DNA from: Angiostrongylus vasorum
Lineage: Eukaryota > Nematoda > Chromadorea > Rhabditida > Metastrongylidae
NCBI GenBank assembly: GCA_018806985.1
Contig: JADANN010000013.1
Span: forward strand, 186,001 to 250,000
Length of the DNA stretch: 64,000 nucleotides
Direction of reading: 5' to 3'
Shown: positions 47,741 to 60,360 of the stretch, piece by piece
Layout: every line of letters begins with the position of its first letter
How positions within the stretch are numbered: the first letter of the stretch is position 1
Notes under the pieces: generated by a model
Seen by the model: only the letters and a program-made list of their open reading frames with translations
Database searches by the model: none
What the model was told of the DNA's origin: nothing
Position numbers and translations under genes: made by a program

Positions 47741-49450
47741 AGCCAATGATTCCGTCAACGTGGACGAAGACGACGACAACACGAACTCCTGCGTGTCTGG
47801 CGTCTGGCCACGCCCAGTCGCCTGTTCCACGTCGGGGGCTGTTGGCGGTCGTGGACCACACCCCCTGCCTACGGAAGTCCGCTGCCCTCGTCCGCCTGCT
47901 GTCTTCCTGGTGGCCACTCCCCCAGACGATCAGCCTTACCCTCTCGGAGTCGCTTTTCAATTGAGGGTCGGACACAGCTGGGTTCGCGGATGAAAATGTC
48001 GAAGTCGTTTAATAGATATAAACCCCCTGGTTTTTCGATCGGGTCAATTCTTGGGCTACACATGGCAATGAGGCACATGGAGACATCCCCCTACTGCGAT
48101 ACAGTAAGGCGGCAAGGCATTACGGGAGATTTATGAACACAAACGAACATGAATTTTATTGCTGGCTTAATGAAAGTGGTTACAAAGCAGTTAGTATTCC
48201 ACCGTTCTCTGTAATTGAATAACAACAAGTTCGACAAATAATGTTTATGAACAGCTGAATAAATATTAAATGAAAATTTGTCTGTTATTTTATGCTTGGT
48301 GTAGTAAACACGGATGCCGAGAGGCCACTCTCGTTGTATCCATAGAGGAACAATACCCTGTTTCCTCTTTCCTGTATGGGTAGGAACGCTTTTCTGACGA
48401 GTGCAGTCTGGGTCAAAAATAGTTTTCTTTTAAGCATACACTGCCAAACAGTGAATTCCCGTATTTCAAGGTTGGATGGAGGACATCTGGGTGGACATCA
48501 CGCCTGTGGACGAGTTCGAGCGATGCCGTTTGCACTACTGGCAAACCGAAATCGAAGGACATCACCCAGTTCGACTGTGTATCGGCTTGTACTCGAACTA
48601 GAACGTCTGGATTGTGGAGTTTGAAGCCATACGCCCTCATGTAGCTTTGAAATGAATACAAAATCTCATCACAATCTTCGACGAAAACGTCTTTTCTTTA
48701 CCAACTTTACGATGAGTTGGAAATGACCTACACCAGACAAATGTTTTTTGCACTAGTGGTGAAGTTCGCCGTCGCGTGTAAAAAGATGTCTGGCAGTTGT
48801 CGAAAGCTTCAATAAAATGAAAAAAAAAGCGGAATTCGTGAAGTTGCAAAGTGTACAAATAAGACAAATAGAAGGACAAAGCGTTTGACGTTCGTCGGCG
48901 TGTGGGAGTTGCTTCACGCATTCGATTCCATTCGTAGCATCTCACAGATGATCGCATGCATATCCGGTCTATGCAGTCATTTGGGATTCTGACCAACACA
49001 TAATCAGTGGTGTTATCCTCGCTGATAAACCTGGTGTCAATCTGCCGAATTGGAAGAGCTGTATCAAAATTTTGACTTTTCAGAGGCTACAAATTTCACA
49101 TTGTTCGTTGATGGTAGAGAGGTTTGTCGAGTGTGATGATAGGTAATGCACAAATGACATCCACTACTGCCGAATTTACTTTATGAAATCGAAAAAAGCT
49201 TTTCTTCGAGTTTTAAACAAATTCTAGCAATAGAAAGAAAAGGGCGAAGTCTCATCTATAAGCCTGTCAAGTTGTGGTATCCCCTCTCTGTTATCAAAAA
49301 GATAACACCGTCAAGAAAATGTTCACAGCGTGGGTTAAGTCAGAACAGAAGGAAAGAAAAAAATAGTCATCATATCGAGTTTATACAAGCAAGAAAGAAA
49401 GAAAAAAGAAAAAACAACGATCGAAATCGATAAACATGTGATTTCGCTAA
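47741..49450 (-). promoter_or_regulatory. 5' flank of the right RING gene, conserved in three copies
   Basis: This flank matches 29065-31974 (reverse) and 58919-60400. A conserved stretch includes gggggatgtctccatgtgcc near 48090 and the short ORF start at 48063. I cannot place a promoter. Conservation simply shows that the flank was copied with the gene. Confidence 0.4.
48890..49070 (-). repeat. Degenerate SINE family A copy
   Basis: Blocks gacgttcgtcggcgtgtggg, cacgcattcgattccattcg, gatcgcatgcatatccgg and aatctgccgaattggaagag match family A in reverse. It is the counterpart of 30450-30835 and 60080-60360. Confidence 0.55.
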
Positions 49451-49902
49451 AATATGGAATGTGTGGAATCGTTCTGAATATTACAGGTGATGAAGTTCGT
49501 GTGACACCTGGGGACAACATTTTCATTGTCACTAAGCAGTTAAGCAAAAATGGACTTCCATAGCTCTTAATGGCGCACAATTCTCATTGCAGAAGAATCA
49601 GGAATCATTCTAAAAGCTTAGTGGGCGTCTAACTAAGCAAATGTTTAGGAACTGGTGAGATTTCATTAAATGCAGTGGAAAGAAAATTGTCGAAATAAAC
49701 TAGTTCAACAGGATATTTAGTCAGAATATTGCTCGATAAATATGAGGAGATCAATGTACTAGTGAAACAATCATGGTAGAAAGCCTGGCTGATAATTGTG
49801 CAAATGAAAGAAAGAGTTTCGATCTGAAAGACATCGTAACGGGTTGAATACTATTGGTTTTTCATTTTTGATGTTTAAAGGATTTTCCGGATGGTCGGTT
49901 AC

Positions 49903-52680
49903 AGACTACGACAATCCAGTGGTAGCTCAACTGCTTCACTTGAATTACCATCTCTAGTCCCTCTGACCACCAAGCAACTCGGTAACTCATAGTTTTCATT
50001 CTCGTTCAGCGCAGGTAACACTCAATGAGCGGGCTTCGCTCGAAGTATACGTAAAGTTAGTCCAAGCTCCTTTATTTCGAGCAGACGACAGCATAGCCAT
50101 AGGTTTTGCAGTTACATAGGTTTAAAATTATCTAGTCATCCGAAAATGTCGAATTTCATTCCATATTAAATGATCTTGACAAGAGTCGTCGAACTCCCCA
50201 CTATCCACAGCAGTTCGGCGACACTTAGGAACGTACACTGGTTGCGATGGAGCGATAAATCATTGGAGGAGTCAGTTAGATGAGCTCGTTCTTTAGCCGT
50301 AACATTTTTGTAGTGCCTATTCGACTGAACTACGTAGTGTCTATATTGTGGTAGTGAACTTGATACAGAGAACAGCGAGTCCCTTGCGAGAGTCTCAATC
50401 GTGATGACTTCGCATACGTCATTATAACTACGTATGCTTCCTGTCGAATTACGTGCAAACACGAGACAGACACTGATAAATGATAAGAATGCTAATCATT
50501 AAATGGCGACTAATAGCAAGCAATCCACATATATTCGCACATGGACGGCTCACATCATTATCTGATCCGAATCGGAACAGTTAGAAGCAAACCAACATCG
50601 CCTAGGTGAGATAGAGAACGAGTCATGCTTCATTGGACAGTCCTTGGTGGACGAAGTGGATGAACTGACATCAAATATTGGCATTACTTCTTAACAAAAT
50701 CGATTCCCAACTGAGTGATAGTCCATTGTTCTCGTTCATTTACTTTTTCTTTTGAGAAAAAAAAACTGGAAGGCTTGGAATCTTCCTCATTGCGCTGCGT
50801 TTACCTGCTTTTAAAAACTAAGCTCAATCCTCCACTCTGTTTCAGTCACGGTTACTCACTTGTTTCGGAAACTATGATGACTTATGGGGCGTTTAGCATA
50901 GTAGTGATGCTAATTATCACAAGCACTGGTTCGATACGGGCACTAGCTCAGCTATCCTCTCGTTCCTCCGGGGTCGAGAAATTAGTACCGGCCTTGTCCA
51001 GGGAAAAAACCACTCTCCGCAACCCAACTGGAAACGGTCCAGCCCGGCTATCTCAGGACTCCAGTGAGGATCGACAAGACTAGCGTTCTACGATATTCAT
51101 AATGAAAATCCTTAAGCAGGTGCCGAAAATCACGTAGAATTTGGAAGGTCTTCGTGGATGATGGATGCAGGGAAACGAACCGAGTATGAGAAGTGCTGGG
51201 ATCCTAACAGTAGACGTGAAGACGGGTCGTATGGAATATAAAAAAATGGAATTAACTTTGCTCAACCGTTATAACGTTACATATAGGCTTGCAGATATAT
51301 TACTGTGTTTTCAAAGTTTGCATAAAAAATAAAATTTTCATTATTCTAGAACTCAAGCCACACTGAACGTTTAATCGAATGCATCGCCATTCAAGAAACG
51401 AGTCCTCGAAGAAAGTTTCATGGGCTCCAAAAATTATAAGCCTTTTTGCTGTACAGTAACCTGGAACTTGTTGGTAAAGATCCTGATTCTAATGGCCTTC
51501 ATTCAGTTCCATAAAATTCATTACAGGTTGAGGTATGGACGTTTAAAGCTAGAATCGCAAATTATCTTCAGCAACAAATGAGTCGCATGCAACTCGTATG
51601 GCTACTAGTGCGCTAGTTCATCATTTTTCTCGTTAGCCACAAACACTGGATGCTGTAAAATGATCATCTCCCAACTACCGTTGATTCTCGCCAATTTTGA
51701 AGCAGCGGACGAGAAGACACTGCATGCATCGTTGTCTCGTTCCTATCATTAACTGTGTAGCTGGTGACGGATGTCTTATCAGAAAACATTTTTAAGAAGA
51801 TCAACTAAATAATTGGTCTGCTGAATGGAGTTGAAACGTTACATCAGACCTCTCAATAACATCGGCACCGTGATTATCAAAGAAGCACAAGGACACACTC
51901 AGACGGTCTTCTGAAAAACCACAAAGTCGCACTTAAATGAGGAACAGACAAGGATCGTCAGTGCAGATCCTCTAGAGTTCCGGATAGATGACGTTCAAGA
52001 AAGCTCCTTCTGTGAAAAAAATTATGTTGTTATAGCCGGAATTTCTGCCTCCTACGATGCCCCTCTATCAGTTGACCGGCTAATTGCAAAAAATACTTCG
52101 TGACAGCAGCGGCTTAGATTCGAAGAGAAACCTAGTCAAAAAAGCAAACAGCCACTCTTTCACAAGGATGAGGACTTGCAGCTGCTCAACACCACGAAAC
52201 TCCTTTCTCGACCAGCATGCAACATCTCGATAACGAGGAAAGATGGTAGTTCCTCAAGGTACCATTGAACTCATACGAAGCCTTGACTGTTTCTAGGAAA
52301 TACGATTGCAAGAGAATGCAACCAGTGAAAATAAACGCTGGCATGTAGTTCGAGTGCCTGGAACATGTTCGAAGTTGTGGAGGTAAAAAAAATTTAAAAA
52401 ACAATGGAAGTGAAGGCACAAATAGAATAGTCAAGAACAACTAATAGTGATAACAAATGATATGAAGACAAAATGAACACATTGGTGGTAGTAATGGACA
52501 AGTGCACAAAGATGATTTATGAGGTGTGTGGAAAGATCTGATGCTTCACAAATGCTACTGTCAAAGCCTAGCTATTTCTTGAAACCACAACTAAGCAACC
52601 AAAAGATGTCAAGGGCTCTACAGAAACACCTACGACCTGAAATAGTTAGACTGTTTCGTAAAGTCTAGAATGAAAAAAAT
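49903..52680. repeat. Inner segment of the right arm
   Basis: It is the mirror of 23412-26675 without the left-only 500 bases. It includes a family B SINE at 50880-51235. The 98-codon minus frame at 50462-50166 is open here and broken on the left, with no recognised domain. Confidence 0.7.
50880..51235 (+). repeat. SINE family B copy, mirror of 24835-25190
   Basis: The head cttatggggcgtttagcata with gtagtgatgctaattatcac is the A-box region. Then come ggttcgatacgggcac (B box), ctcctccggggtcgag-type body and tgctgggatcctaacag at the tail. The B box is among the best preserved of the family. Confidence 0.8.
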
Positions 52681-52689
52681 GGTGACCAG

Positions 52690-52945
52690 AGTTCAACGAA
52701 GTTGAGATATTTGCAAAACTCTGGACCACAGGTGCCTATGGTGGGGAACGAACGCGCTATTGTCCTTTCCGGCTAGTAACGCGTTCACCACCACACCACG
52801 CGGGTCCTTCGTTTCGCCTGTCTCTCAGCTAGTTCTATCGATCTTTTGCCATCAGCAATCACCCGTCAACGGGATTGATGTGGGGAGCCCAAATCGGCAC
52901 TGAACCCAGTTAAGCTGAGGCTATAGTTATAATCACAATTTTAAC
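52690..52945 (-). repeat. SINE family C copy, reverse member of a pair
   Basis: Reverse order from gagatatttgcaaaactctg through cgcgttcaccaccacaccac and gccatcagcaatcacccgtc to aagctgaggctatag. It abuts 52946-53170. Confidence 0.75.
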
Positions 52946-53170
52946 CTTTTTTACTTACTGCCTACTCTTTTTGATGGCAGGGGTATAGAACTAGACAGGC
53001 GAAACGAAGGACCCGCATAGTGTGGTAGTGAACGCGTTACTCCCTGTAAAGGACAATAGCCGTTCGTTTGCCACCATAGGCACCTGCGGTCAGAGTTTTG
53101 CAAATATCTCAGCTTCGTTGAAGTTACTATTTCGCTATACCCTGCCATCAAAAAGAGTAGGCAGAAAATC
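52946..53170 (+). repeat. SINE family C copy flanked by inverted tails
   Basis: Left tail cttactgcctactctttttg with atggcaggggta, right tail accctgccatcaaaaagagt with aggcag, and a forward tRNA-like middle between. It has the same foldback design as 39047-39319 but the opposite direction. Confidence 0.72.
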
Positions 53171-53461
53171 TGGTACCAATACGCCGATTCCGTAGACAGA
53201 AGGATCACTGTTTGTCCGGACATGAGAATGGACCAACGATTCTGTGTCTATTGAAAGGCACCTCAGGTTACAACGTTACCACGGCCTCGATAGGTGATAC
53301 AAGTGTAATAATTAACATTTCATTCAAATACTTAACATTCACACTTGACTTCTGTTGGGATTCCTTGATACTGTTTTATTCAAGTCTTTGGATTCTAATA
53401 TTTAATCGAGTTTTATGCCTTTAGAATAAGAACACTAAAACACTCTAAAACAATAAATGAG

Positions 53462-54805
53462 TTCATGACCTGTGCAAAAACGGCTACATCACCAAATGGT
53501 ACCGAAAGCCAAGTAAGAAAAACTTACTGGTTCATTACCTCTCCTCTCATGTTTCGTACAGTCGCTAGAGTATGTGCAGGAAGATAGCGGAAGAAGGACT
53601 TCCTGGAGTTGAAGCTGATGAAGCTCTCCGCGTTGATCAATCCCCTGAGGGATGAGCCATGCGTTCGACTCGATGAAGTATCGTTGGAGGTGATTGAATG
53701 CATATCTGGCCTTTATAATGACTCGCGGTGGCCTACCGATGTATCGAGCGAGTGCTGCTATCCTCCCAAAGTCTGGTAGCAATTTGTCGACCCCGGAGGG
53801 ATGGAAGGCTTGCTGGGCCATGGGCGTGGGGATCGATCCCACGTGTGTGTCGCAGTGGCGCCTTCAACCACTGCGCCACACGCCCCTTCTTCTTGGACTT
53901 GGAGCGAAAAATGACCATTTCCAATGGCTACAATATGGTAGTACTCGGAAAATGTGTAAAGGAAAAAGCAATGCCCGAAAACGATTAGTTCAGTGAAAAT
54001 AGGGTCCCGTTCATCCTAACCCTCATTTTCAACGAAATAAATAAGGCTATAAAATGTTAATTAAAAACGGCCAATCTAGAAAAGTCGTTAACAGGGAATG
54101 AAATACCACCGAGCATTCTCAGACCCACTTAGCCTGTATCAAGTGTCAGAATTTCCTCTAACCGGAGAGACGCTGACTGCATAAGTTCGGGTACGGCGCA
54201 TCTAATCCCTTTTAAAGCTTGCAGGGACGAATACGTTGGTAAAGCGAACAGACCACTTGGGTCCGCATAAAAGAGCATCTAGTCGGTAAATCTTTGAACC
54301 CAATACTCCACTATGCGCACACAGGATCCACAGACATGAAGGAGAATATTTTGAAATAGAAGTCACAATCCTTGCACAGGAATTTGAAACTTCAGCAAAT
54401 GAAACTCTTTGAGGTTCCTGGACAAATTCCAAAAATCCAAAAGTGAACTGCAAGGAGGAGTGTCTTGTAATCACGTGCGAACTAACAGCATACCTCTGGC
54501 CTATTCGCTGACTGAGTCAGGAGCATTCCTAACCCATTTGTAGGACCTTGTGCCCCTGATCCCCACCAGATGCACTTATGAACAATAAAACGACGAGTGT
54601 TTAAGAGAAGCTGTTCACTTTGCGAATAAACACCTACCTATTAAGTTCTATCTGCTAAAGTTATGAGAGTGTTGACTGAATGGACTGCGAGTCAATTTGA
54701 ATCCACCGAAGAGGGTGGAAGCGCCGAAACGTCAACTATTGTGAATGAACAGATATCGCAATAACAACCTCGTACTTGCTCATCAAGAAAACAGCAAAGG
54801 AGCCA
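53462..54805 (+). mobile_element. Penelope-like element copy 5, interrupted by a SINE
   Basis: The frame NGYITKWYRKPSKKNLLVHY opens at about 53480, is cut by a family A SINE, resumes at SNGYN near 53930, and goes on to a degenerate GIY-YIG region near 54215-54300 and the tail (54700-54805). The reverse transcriptase is absent. It pairs with copy 4 at 19375-20495. The tail has a ccgaagaggg..gccgaaacgtc variant of the conserved motif. Confidence 0.78.
53618..53890 (-). repeat. SINE family A copy inserted in PLE copy 5
   Basis: This is the cleanest family member. The minus strand reads ggggcgtgtggcgcagtggt, then cacgtgggatcgatcccc, ccctccggggtcgacaaatt, gataggccaccgcgagtc-type blocks, and a tail with gggattgatcaacgcgg. 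The left-arm partner of the PLE lacks it. Confidence 0.85.
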
Positions 54806-55900
54806 TTTTTAAGAAAATTGATAAAAACAAACAAACAACGATAAACAGTGAAAGGAGAAGGGATTTTAGGTAAAATAATCCAAGAATTGTCACACATTTG
54901 CAATTTCGAAAAACCTTTCGGTACACTTCTTAAGTGAAACGCAGAAGGAATGCGAGCAAGTCTGAGTCGTCGCCTGAATGTTCGAATCACGCAGTTTTGC
55001 TATTCACTAAGATATTGTAGCTTTCTTGAACACTCCTGATTTAGGTGAATGTAACAAGCACATTTTTGATCGATTCATGTGGAAGTATTAACCACATCCA
55101 TGCTGGAAATCCTTAAAATGGATCTGCAGCTTTGACAGAACACTTTCTATTATCCGTTTTCCCACTTTTACTTTTAAAAAAGCTGAAGTCTGACCGAAGA
55201 TGCGTTAAAAGCACATAAGTTCATTAGCATAGAGGAAGTAAAAGATAAAGAACTTTCATTTTATTTATTTATTTATGTCGTAACATTCAGTAGTTAGGTT
55301 CTGGATTCCGCTCGAACATTCTCGACGTGTTTCTCTTAGGGCAATTCCGTTGTTGTCTAGTTCTCAGCTCCGCATCGTCTCCGTCTACTAAGCCAGACAT
55401 CCGTTGCTTGTCGAAAACAACGCGGTTCGGATGGAAATTAGATTCAAGGAGCTTCTATAAAAACTCTCCCAGGACCCATTTCGTTGGTTGTACCTTTACA
55501 ATTCTAAAGCAGATAAACGAGACATTCTCAACTTGTACTCCGATCAAACCGGCTCTTTTTATCAACCTCATGACACCTTATCATTAAAGAAATACACATT
55601 CCCTAATTGGTCGACGAAATCTGCAAAATACTCTAAGTGAAATCTCTCATCAATAGACTAGATGAGTACCAGTATCTTCGCAAGATTTCTTTATCTTTGT
55701 TGTTTTTGACAAGAAGTTAGCTCGTCGGAAGCTCGTTATTCACTGCCGTGATGGCTTGAATGGTTGTGTGATCTGTCAAGCTTTTCCAAAGTAGACATAA
55801 AGCTTTCTTGATGGAAACCGTCCAAAATATTTCTCTTGCTCAGTATTCAGCTTTATTTTCAAACTTCTCTCTTGGCTAGCATCAAATCCCTCTTTAGAAG
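54805..55900. repeat. Outer segment of the right arm
   Basis: It mirrors 18270-19375 to within a few differences, including the frame at 55327-55587. The homology stops at about 55900, where locus repeat unit C begins. Confidence 0.7.
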
Positions 55901-55949
55901 AAAAGATGATCATTTCGTATCGAGTACAATTTGATGTTTTCTCAGGGAT

Positions 55950-57190
55950 TAGAAGATGCCGGTCACACTGAAGCTGGAATTACAACCATCGGTGCTCTTC
56001 AGTTATCAGCAAGGTTACCTGCGACGACACGAACCTGCAGGCGTGGCGGGTAGCAAGTGACGTCTACATGCTAACACCTGCAGGTCCAACCAGCTTCCTT
56101 ACCGACCCAAGGTAAAGAAGAGGGTAGAGGGCGTTCAGAGGTATCAGTCGTCATTCTTACAGTTTTCAGTAACATACGGAAAGAAGAAGACGAGCGGTTA
56201 TAGATGCAATTGGAGATCGCAGACGACGGTCCGACGAGTACTGGGTAAACCCAACTCTACAGGAAATCTGAAACACATGTACAAATGGGAACGACCTTTA
56301 CGTCTAGAGAATTATTATCGCGCAAAAGCCAGACAGCAGCAGATAGTTGTTTGCGAGCATTCGAGTACAAAGCGACTCAGAGGGCAGCGATCGAGTCAAC
56401 AAGCGTCGCTCTATGATCCCTTACTACATCTTTAGTGGTGACATTAAATTAAAAACAAGCAAGGAAAGAAGAATTTTGGCTCGCCTAGGCAACCGACACA
56501 ACCGTTCTTAGGAAGAATTAGTCCAGTTTTAGTATCACAAATCATAAGTGTTTGTAATCTTAATCACCAGAAGAAAGAAGATAACGGAAGGAATGCTTGT
56601 TCAGAAAAGAACAGCGAGGAAAAGAACAAAAGTTGCAAAAAATCTCGAAATCCTGCGAAAAACAAAGACAAGGAAGCCTACAAGTGATATCTCTGCAATT
56701 TCGTTACGCTATGAATATGAGTGGGAGGACCAAGGCCATCGTTTTCATTATGCCCACTCGTGCACTGGAAACACTTCAATTAATAATTTGAATTCAGGCA
56801 AGCATAAATGGAAGCATCTTCCATAGTAGATGTTTCTCGGCCACAGTATTCCGTATCGAGTATGATAATAGGAATTCCGTCGCCAAAAACAAGACCTACT
56901 AGATCAAGTTCATAACGACAGTGATGGGAACACGTGCCGTCTATTGGCACTTTGGCGGAGAAGAGTTCCCACCAGATGGCATTGAGCACCCCAAAAAAGG
57001 AACAATGAACCACCAACCGATTTCTATGTTTATTGTGCCCAGTTTAATAGGATCCACAACTAGTTCCATTTTCTAGAATACGTTATAAATGTTGGGCATA
57101 TTGTGTCCTATGGTCTCATACTGAATAGAGCGAAAAAACTTTTCTTGGCAGCAAACGGCTGGGGGTTTTTGTCATCTGACCATCTAAGCA
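55950..57190. repeat. Locus repeat unit C
   Basis: It matches 42470-43720 of unit A, with the gtgatgggaacacgtgccgt block at 56920 and gttgggcatattgtgtcc at 57092. It is the truncated intron 1 end of the third RING locus copy. Confidence 0.75.
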
Positions 57191-57496
57191 AAGCAATTAG
57201 GGGGCCTTCGCAAGGACTTCATTTAAAATGGACGGCATGAATTTTATTGGATGATTCGAGTAACAAGATGGCTTCGTTGGGAGTCAAGATGTCGTATGGA
57301 GTCAAGATGCTTTTCCAAAGAGAAAAAGAAATGGACATCACGAAACTCCTCACTAATGAGCCCAACATTATAGCTGAAGAACATAAAGTGGCTCACAACT
57401 GTCACGCACAAAGAGTTAACGACTAGACGGTTTCTATTCCTCTTTTTGTTCGTTTCCTTTCCATGCGACGTCCATCAAATATCGCAGCCTTACAAA

Positions 57497-57766
57497 ATGT
57501 CGCAGCCCAAGTTAAACAGGCTCAGAATTCTTCTTAAGAACGCGTACTCAGTAGAAAAACAACACCATCAAGTAAGAAATAAAGAGTACGGAATGATGGT
57601 TATGCAGCTGCCGTCATTCATTACATTCAGGAATGCGTGTAAGGCATACAGTTCCCTCTATTGGAATGAAGACGGCCGAACCACATACAAACGGCTATCA
57701 AAGCTGCAAAAAACCAGGACCACCAGCATCAAATCCTTGATGACGAGTAACATATCAACTAAATGA
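57497..57766 (+). CDS. Unknown 89-codon ORF
   Basis: The frame starts MSQPKLNRLRILLKNAYS and ends in TSNISTK. The upstream bases aatatcgcag could be an acceptor. Its second half (SFITFRNACKAYSSLYWNED) is kept in frame at about 45205-45357, where the first half is replaced. It is rich in Lys, Arg, Ser and Tyr, with no domain I recognise. It lies antisense in the truncated RING intron. It may be a remnant of a gene or repeat. Confidence 0.25.
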   Translation: MSQPKLNRLRILLKNAYSVEKQHHQVRNKEYGMMVMQLPSFITFRNACKAYSSLYWNEDGRTTYKRLSKLQKTRTTSIKSLMTSNISTK

Positions 57767-57829
57767 CATCCGGTTTACGGTAGGTTAAGGAAGCTCATAT
57801 TGTTAACAAACATTAAAAAAACATAAGGT

Positions 57830-58050
57830 AAATAGCTTCTTAACTACTACAGGAAAGGCTAAGGAGCACGATATTGTCATCCTTGCAACCCCAGTTAAGC
57901 GCAAGCGGATGCTAGGTATAACTATCGTTCCGGTAGCAAACTAGTCATAGGCTGGCAAATAATCCTTTCTGGCGACACAGACGGGGACCGAGTGGCCGTG
58001 GTAGCGAGTTTGGGAAGCCCCGGGACGGATTTCTTAGGACATCAGGAGAA
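57830..58050. repeat. Family D-related segment, second copy
   Basis: It is the partner of 45895-46110 with the same blocks (aggaaaggctaaggagcacg, gaccgagtggccgtggtagc). It was copied with the locus. Confidence 0.45.
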
Positions 58051-58784
58051 GAAACTTCGGAAAATATACGTCATTGTCACAGTGGTAATGCAACAAACTG
58101 ATTCATTTCTACAGAAAGCAGAAAAGAGTAGGAGAATAATAAGCGATTATTAACCATTGAAGATAGTTTATTTTATCGCGGTGTATTTTACTATCATTAT
58201 TACTTCGTTCACAAAGAGCGCTAACAACAGTGAAGACGACATGACATAACAACATCACTCATATTGTTCTACAGAAGAACCGGTGTGAATTTGTGATTCC
58301 CGTTCTGAAATGGAAACGAAATGTAAACACCAGCTGAGTTTACAGCGACTAGGTAAAAATCACTTGACTGAATTCTCGTAGTGATCCGGACTTTAATGGT
58401 CGAAGGAGTTTCGAATGAGAAATTTGTTAAGCTCGAAACTATTGCCCGATCGGGAAATAGTGTTTAGAAGTGATGATGAGCTCTCTGATCAGGAAGCAAG
58501 TGAAAAGTCTTCGAATGGATAGCGTTTAGAAACGACCACGGAGGAAGTGATCGTAGAGATATCTTTATGAAATCGGCCACTTTACGATTAAAACAAGGGA
58601 GCAAACGTGTTTTTGTAGTGTTTGGTGATGAACAACGGGAAAGAAAGCGCAACCGAAATGGAAACGTGCTGCTTAAAAGTGGCGAATAAGAGAAGCGTTA
58701 GCAACTGATAAGCCGAATGAGAAGAGTATGTCACAAGATTCATGCACATAGTAACAACAGTCATGACTGAGAGATGAAACTCAC

Positions 58785-58918
58785 AATAGTGACGAGTATC
58801 GGTGGCTCGTCGGTGGAGCGCACCTTGTCCGTACGGGTGTCGGCGTTCGAGTAGTGCGTAGAAGCTGATCGAGCTCTCCCTCCCTAAGTTGGAGCAAACT
58901 AACCAGCTGACGCAGCAT
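58785..58918 (-). pseudogene. RING gene exon 1, third copy, frameshifted
   Basis: It corresponds to exon 1 of the right gene: MLRQLVSLLQLR, then a 2-base insertion after the AGG codon breaks the frame. The exon is 134 instead of 132 bases. The donor is kept as GTGAGT. No exons 2-4 follow, since the locus copy ends at 55905. It is therefore a partial duplicate. The sequence matches the same span at 47609-47740 closely, and the flank to about 60400 is also copied. Confidence 0.85.
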
Positions 58919-60079
58919 AGCCACTGATTCCGTCAACGTGGACGAAGATCGACGACAACACGAACTCCTGCGTGTCTGGCGTCTGGCCACGCCCACTTTT
59001 CGGTCCACGATGGTGAACCAATGGCGGTGGCGGACAAACCGCCGATCGGACCACATCCCCTCCGACAGATGTCCGCTGCCCTCGTCCGTCAGTCATCCTC
59101 CATCACGGCCACGCTTCCAGACGAGCAGCCTCAGCCTCTCGGGGTGGCTCGTCAGCTGTGAGTCAGACACAGTTCTGCGTTCAAGGATGAAAATGTCGAT
59201 GTCGTGTAATAGAAATAAACCCCCTGATTTTTCAATCGGGTCAATTCTTGGGCTATACATGGCAATGAAGAAAATAGAAATACCCTACACTGAGTTACAG
59301 TAAGGTGGCATAACATTACGAGGATTTGTGAACACACGGAACATAAATTTTTAGTGTTCGTTGAAGAAAATGGTTGTAGAGCCGGTAGTATTCCACTGTT
59401 CTCTTTAAATGAATAGCAATAAATTCGACAAATGACGTTTATGAAGAACTGAACAAATATAAATCTAAAATTTCCTGCTATTTTATGCGCGATGTAGTAA
59501 ACACGGAAGTTGTGAGGGAAATTTCATTGCACCTGAGAAGGATGAACACCTTCTTGTTTCTTGTGTGGGTAGGATTGCTTTTTCTGATAAGGGTAATATG
59601 AGTCAAGAACATTTTTTTAAAAGTGACAATGAGAAACAATGAAGTGTCGCACTTCAAGGTTGGATGAAAGACCTGCATCACGGCCAGTGGATGGACGTCA
59701 CGCCTGTGGACGAGTTTGAGCGATGCCGTTTGCACTATTGGGAAACAGAAATCGCAGGACATCACCCACTTCGACCGTGTATTGGCTTCTAGTTGAAATC
59801 GAATGTCTGGATTGTTGAGCTTGAGCCATAGTTCCTCATGTAGCTATGAGTTGGATATAAGTTCCCATTACACTGTTCAACGAAAACCTTTTTTTCTCTA
59901 CCAAGTTTACGATGAGCTGGAAATGGCGTGCACCAGACAGCTGTTTTTTGCACTGGTGGTGAACTTCGCCGTCGCGTGTAAAAAGTTGTCCATCAGTTAT
60001 CGAAGGGTTCAATAAAATGGAAAAGAAAACGGAATTCGTGAGGTTGCAGAGAGTAGAACTATGATAAATAAGAGCACAA

Positions 60080-60360
60080 CGCGTTTGGAATTCGTGAACT
60101 CGTCAACGCTTGAGAGATGTCTCATGCATTCGATTTCATTCGTAAAATGATTGAGGTGGTTTTATGCGCATTTAGCTTCAACGATGAATTGCCGGCCCTA
60201 CGATTGTATGAAATCAGTGTTTTTATCCTTCTGGATATGTCTGGTAGCAGCATATATAGCCACGAATGATGGAAGGTATAGTTGGTTCGGGCACGACAAT
60301 GAACCAGAGATCACGTGTGTATTTCGGGGTACCTCCAACCACTGCGCTACCACCTTCTCA
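60080..60360 (-). repeat. Degenerate SINE family A copy
   Basis: Blocks gtgaactcgtcaacgcttga, catgcattcgatttcattcg, and the head end gtacctccaaccactgcgct at 60330-60350. The middle is heavily diverged. It is the counterpart of 48890-49070. Confidence 0.5.

Larger units (their letters stand above)
38930..55900 (-). repeat. Right arm of the large inverted duplication
   Basis: It is the mirror partner of 18270-35690. Right-only sequence includes the three RING introns (41073-47608 is by far the largest), an (AT)25 run, two family C pairs and a family A copy inside the PLE. The left arm instead carries PLE copies 1, 2 and 3. Confidence 0.85.

Noticed and set aside
47721..47975. Overlapping ORFs on both strands near RING exon 1
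   Set aside because: They are alternate frames of a GC-rich leader. Only the frame into MLRQLV is supported by comparison between copies.
53840..53890. Functional tRNA gene
   Set aside because: A-box and B-box spacing fit a SINE head, the same unit is repeated many times, and a cloverleaf cannot be folded convincingly by eye.
54202..54474. 90-codon minus ORF
   Set aside because: It is the antisense shadow of PLE copy 5, and the same shadow appears at 19746-19964.
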